Assembly (NCBI GenBank): GCA_965240325.2 | Contig: OZ251234.1 | Location: forward strand, 62,001 to 126,000 | DNA: 64,000 nt | From: Rebecca billardiae RCC1528 | Lineage: Eukaryota; Haptophyta | Direction: 5' to 3' | Part shown: positions 62,297-64,000 of the stretch, in pieces | Layout: the number at the start of each line of letters is the position of its first letter | How positions within the stretch are numbered: the first letter of the stretch is position 1 | Position numbers and translations under genes: made by a program | Notes under the pieces: model-generated | The model's input: the letters and a program-made list of their open reading frames with translations, nothing else | What the model was told of the DNA's origin: nothing | The model's database searches: none

Positions 62297-62994
62297 ATGG
62301 CACGCGCGCGTGACGCGCTCGGCAGCGCGCGGGCGCGCGGCCACGCGTGGCCACGGCCGCGCGGGCGTCGGCTGCGGGTGATGCTGAACGTATGCGCGCG
62401 CCACCGCACCCCGGCTGCGTCGACTGCCCCGCCGTCCGCGCCCAACAGGGTCGCGTGCGCAACAAGGTGGTCAAGCGCTCTGCGCGCCAGATCGTCGAGA
62501 AGTACTACCAGCGGCTGACGATGGACTTCCAGACGAACAAGCGCATCTGCGAGGATGTGGCTATCATCCCGTCGAAGCGCCTGAAGAACAAAATCGCTGG
62601 CTTCGCGACGGTGCGCCATGCGCCCATGCGCGTGCGATGGCGCTGGCTCGGCGGGGTGGGTAGGGTGCCCCACACGCAGCGCGCTCACGCATACCCGCCT
62701 GCGCGTGCGTGGGCCATCGCCGCGCAGCACTTGATGAAGCGCATTCAGCGCGGGCCAGTGCGCGGCATCTCGCTCAAGCTGCAGGAGGAGGAGCGCGAGC
62801 GCCGCCTCGACTTCATCCCGGACGTGTCGCAGGTGGACGTGGAGAACATCCCGGTCGATGCGGACACCAAGGCGATGCTGCGCTCGCTCGACCTGCACAA
62901 CCTGCCTGGCTTGCAGGCGGAGGTCGCGCCCATCGGCGGCGGCGGCGGCGGGGGCGGTGGCAACCGCGGCCCGCCGCACGGCGGCCGGCGATAA
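62297..62994 (+). CDS. RPS17: Cytosolic ribosomal protein eS17
   Basis: Three exons give 143 aa: the ATG alone (62297-62299), 62449-62610 and 62728-62994. The first intron starts with GC and ends CAG, directly after the start codon; joining gives [20 protein letters not shown], the known eS17 N-terminus. The second intron is GT-AG and joins GFAT to [40 protein letters not shown] and [15 protein letters not shown]-like sequence (here [15 protein letters not shown]) are near-invariant in the family. eS17 is a component of the 40S subunit. The C-terminus carries an added Gly-rich, Arg-ended tail of about 20 residues. Confidence 0.93.
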
Positions 62995-63581
62995 GCGGGC
63001 GTGGCGCGGTGGCACGTTCAGCTGGCCGGTGGCGCGCTGAGCCGACGGCTCGGAGCTGCGCCGGGGAGCGCTGCTGGGTGAACGTGGCGATGTCTGGCGC
63101 AGTGGCAGGCTGCGCGAGCCTACCTCTGCCGCCTCGCGCGGCAGCTGTCGACGATGGGCTGTTTGAAGCGGCCCTACTGCTCACGCGGTTCGGTGCTCCT
63201 GAATCGCGTGTGGCCGAATCACACGACGTGCTCGATGCACACAGACGGTCGTGAGACGTGACCGAATCACGTGTCAATGTCAGTCGATGCAGCGGTGGCC
63301 CGGTGGGCTAGACTCTGAGCTGTCGAGTCTCTGACTGTGCGGGCGCAGACTGTCTCTGCTAGTGAGACTACCACGGCCAGTGGCCGCAGGGGCGGTCACC
63401 GGCCGAGGGCTCCGGAGCCCGGGACGGTGCGGCTGAGGCCTTCGGAGTGCGCAGGCACGCAACAAGTGGTCATCACAGAGCTCGCTCTCAAGCACACGAG
63501 TTGGGGGGCCGGCCGCCACAGCGGCGCGCGAATTTTCGGTTTCGCCGGCTGCCCGGGCGTGGGTTCCGGCCGCGGTTCACG
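62995..63581. other. Intergenic region
   Basis: 3' flank of eS17 and 5' flank of the last gene. No supported gene. Confidence 0.5.
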
Positions 63582-64000
63582 ATGCCGGGCACGAGCAAGC
63601 CGCTGGCGCGGCTGCCGCCGCGGCGGGCGGACATGCGGCAGAAGCCCGTGAACGTCTTCGACTCGGGCCACATGTCCATCGACAACATCAAATCCGTGTA
63701 CATCACCGCCGCCATCAACGCGGAGAAGCGACAGATGCGCTCGATCCCTGGGCTGGTCCGCGCGCCGCCCGACACGGCGGGCGCCGCGGGCGTGGCACCC
63801 GCCAGGTTCGGCGGCACGCAGACGCCCGTTCTCGGGCGCGACGCTCCCGTCTGGTGGTACGGCGGGCCTCCGCTCAAGGCCTCGACGCGCGGCTTCACCG
63901 AGGAGTGGCAGCCGGAGATCCCGGCGCCGCGCGTGAAGGCGCCGATGAAGCTGCCCGCGGACGACGTTGTGGCCACGCCCCCGGAGGACACGGAGAAGCC
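63582..64000 (+). CDS. 5' part of an unrecognised gene, cut by the window end
   Basis: An open frame from ATG 63582 to the last base, 139+ codons without a stop, starting MPGTSKPLARLPPRRADMRQ. Coding-like features are a helical segment VYITAAINAEKRQMRSIPGL and a later aromatic/Pro segment LGRDAPVWWYGGPPLKASTR then GFTEEWQPEIPAPRVKAPMK, and codon use matches the surrounding genes. No signal peptide or known domain is recognised. The opposite-strand frame over the same bases lacks such features. Confidence 0.55.
   Translation, partial: MPGTSKPLARLPPRRADMRQKPVNVFDSGHMSIDNIKSVYITAAINAEKRQMRSIPGLVRAPPDTAGAAGVAPARFGGTQTPVLGRDAPVWWYGGPPLKASTRGFTEEWQPEIPAPRVKAPMKLPADDVVATPPEDTEK

Noticed and set aside
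63488-63991. Minus-strand open frame at the right end
   Set aside because: The plus strand from 63582 has more protein-like composition and an ATG start; the minus frame looks like its shadow.

Overview
This window is nuclear DNA of a eukaryotic alga with a very GC-rich genome and a secondary plastid of the red lineage. The evidence is: spliceosomal introns of about 90-200 bp in many genes (donors mostly GTGCGC, some GC, acceptors CAG); a nuclear gene for the photosystem II protein Psb28 with a signal-plus-transit presequence carrying an ASAFAP-like cleavage site; eukaryotic proteins such as cyclin, Tudor-SN, SDE2, eS17, Vma22/CCDC115 and secernin; and TA, CT and CCG microsatellites. A haptophyte is the most likely source; a pelagophyte or other stramenopile alga is the main alternative. 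There are no operons, no CRISPR array, and I recognised no tRNA or rRNA gene.

Layout. 0-4.4 kb: a three-exon cyclin (minus) and an EF-hand/ACT_7 protein (plus). 4.65-6.93 kb: a decayed DNA transposon with perfect 33-bp terminal inverted repeats. 7.2-16.8 kb: a membrane acyltransferase-like gene, the divergent pair FolD (minus) / Tudor-SN (plus), and a conserved algal protein with a poly-Asp tail. 17.6-21.6 kb: two membrane proteins of unknown role and a CPBP protease. 22.3-27.3 kb: a PCMT-domain protein, an EsV-1-7-like zinc-binding protein and a V-ATPase assembly factor. 28.4-34.6 kb: secernin, a small membrane protein, SDE2, a SANT protein with CGTxGC motifs and a spliced coiled-coil gene. 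35-36.8 kb: an AT-richer island without genes but with tandem repeats. 36.8-45.5 kb: a Golgi-type glycosyltransferase-like protein, a large parallel beta-helix protein, Psb28, an ABM-fold protein and a multipass membrane protein. 45.9-52.6 kb: a type I membrane protein, bacterial-type adenylosuccinate lyase, RNase III and an NAD(P)-binding protein. 52.8-56.6 kb: a segment bounded by a diverged direct repeat, holding a second EsV-1-7-like gene and broken coding remnants. 56.6-64 kb: a methyltransferase-macro fusion, a CS-domain protein, a PSI/pentameric ligand-gated channel protein, ribosomal protein eS17, and the 5' part of an unrecognised gene.

The genes are mostly unrelated housekeeping and membrane functions. 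Divergent pairs with 70-310 bp between start codons recur (FolD/SND1, EsV-1-7/Vma22, 29.96 kb gene/SDE2, Psb28/ABM, 45.9 kb gene/PurB, MTase-macro/CS, pLGIC/eS17), which points to shared bidirectional promoters. Exon boundaries below were worked out by hand from conserved protein sequence and reading-frame phase. The least expected architectures are EF-hand + ACT_7, methyltransferase + macro, PSI + pLGIC, and EsV-1-7-like + nuclease-like.
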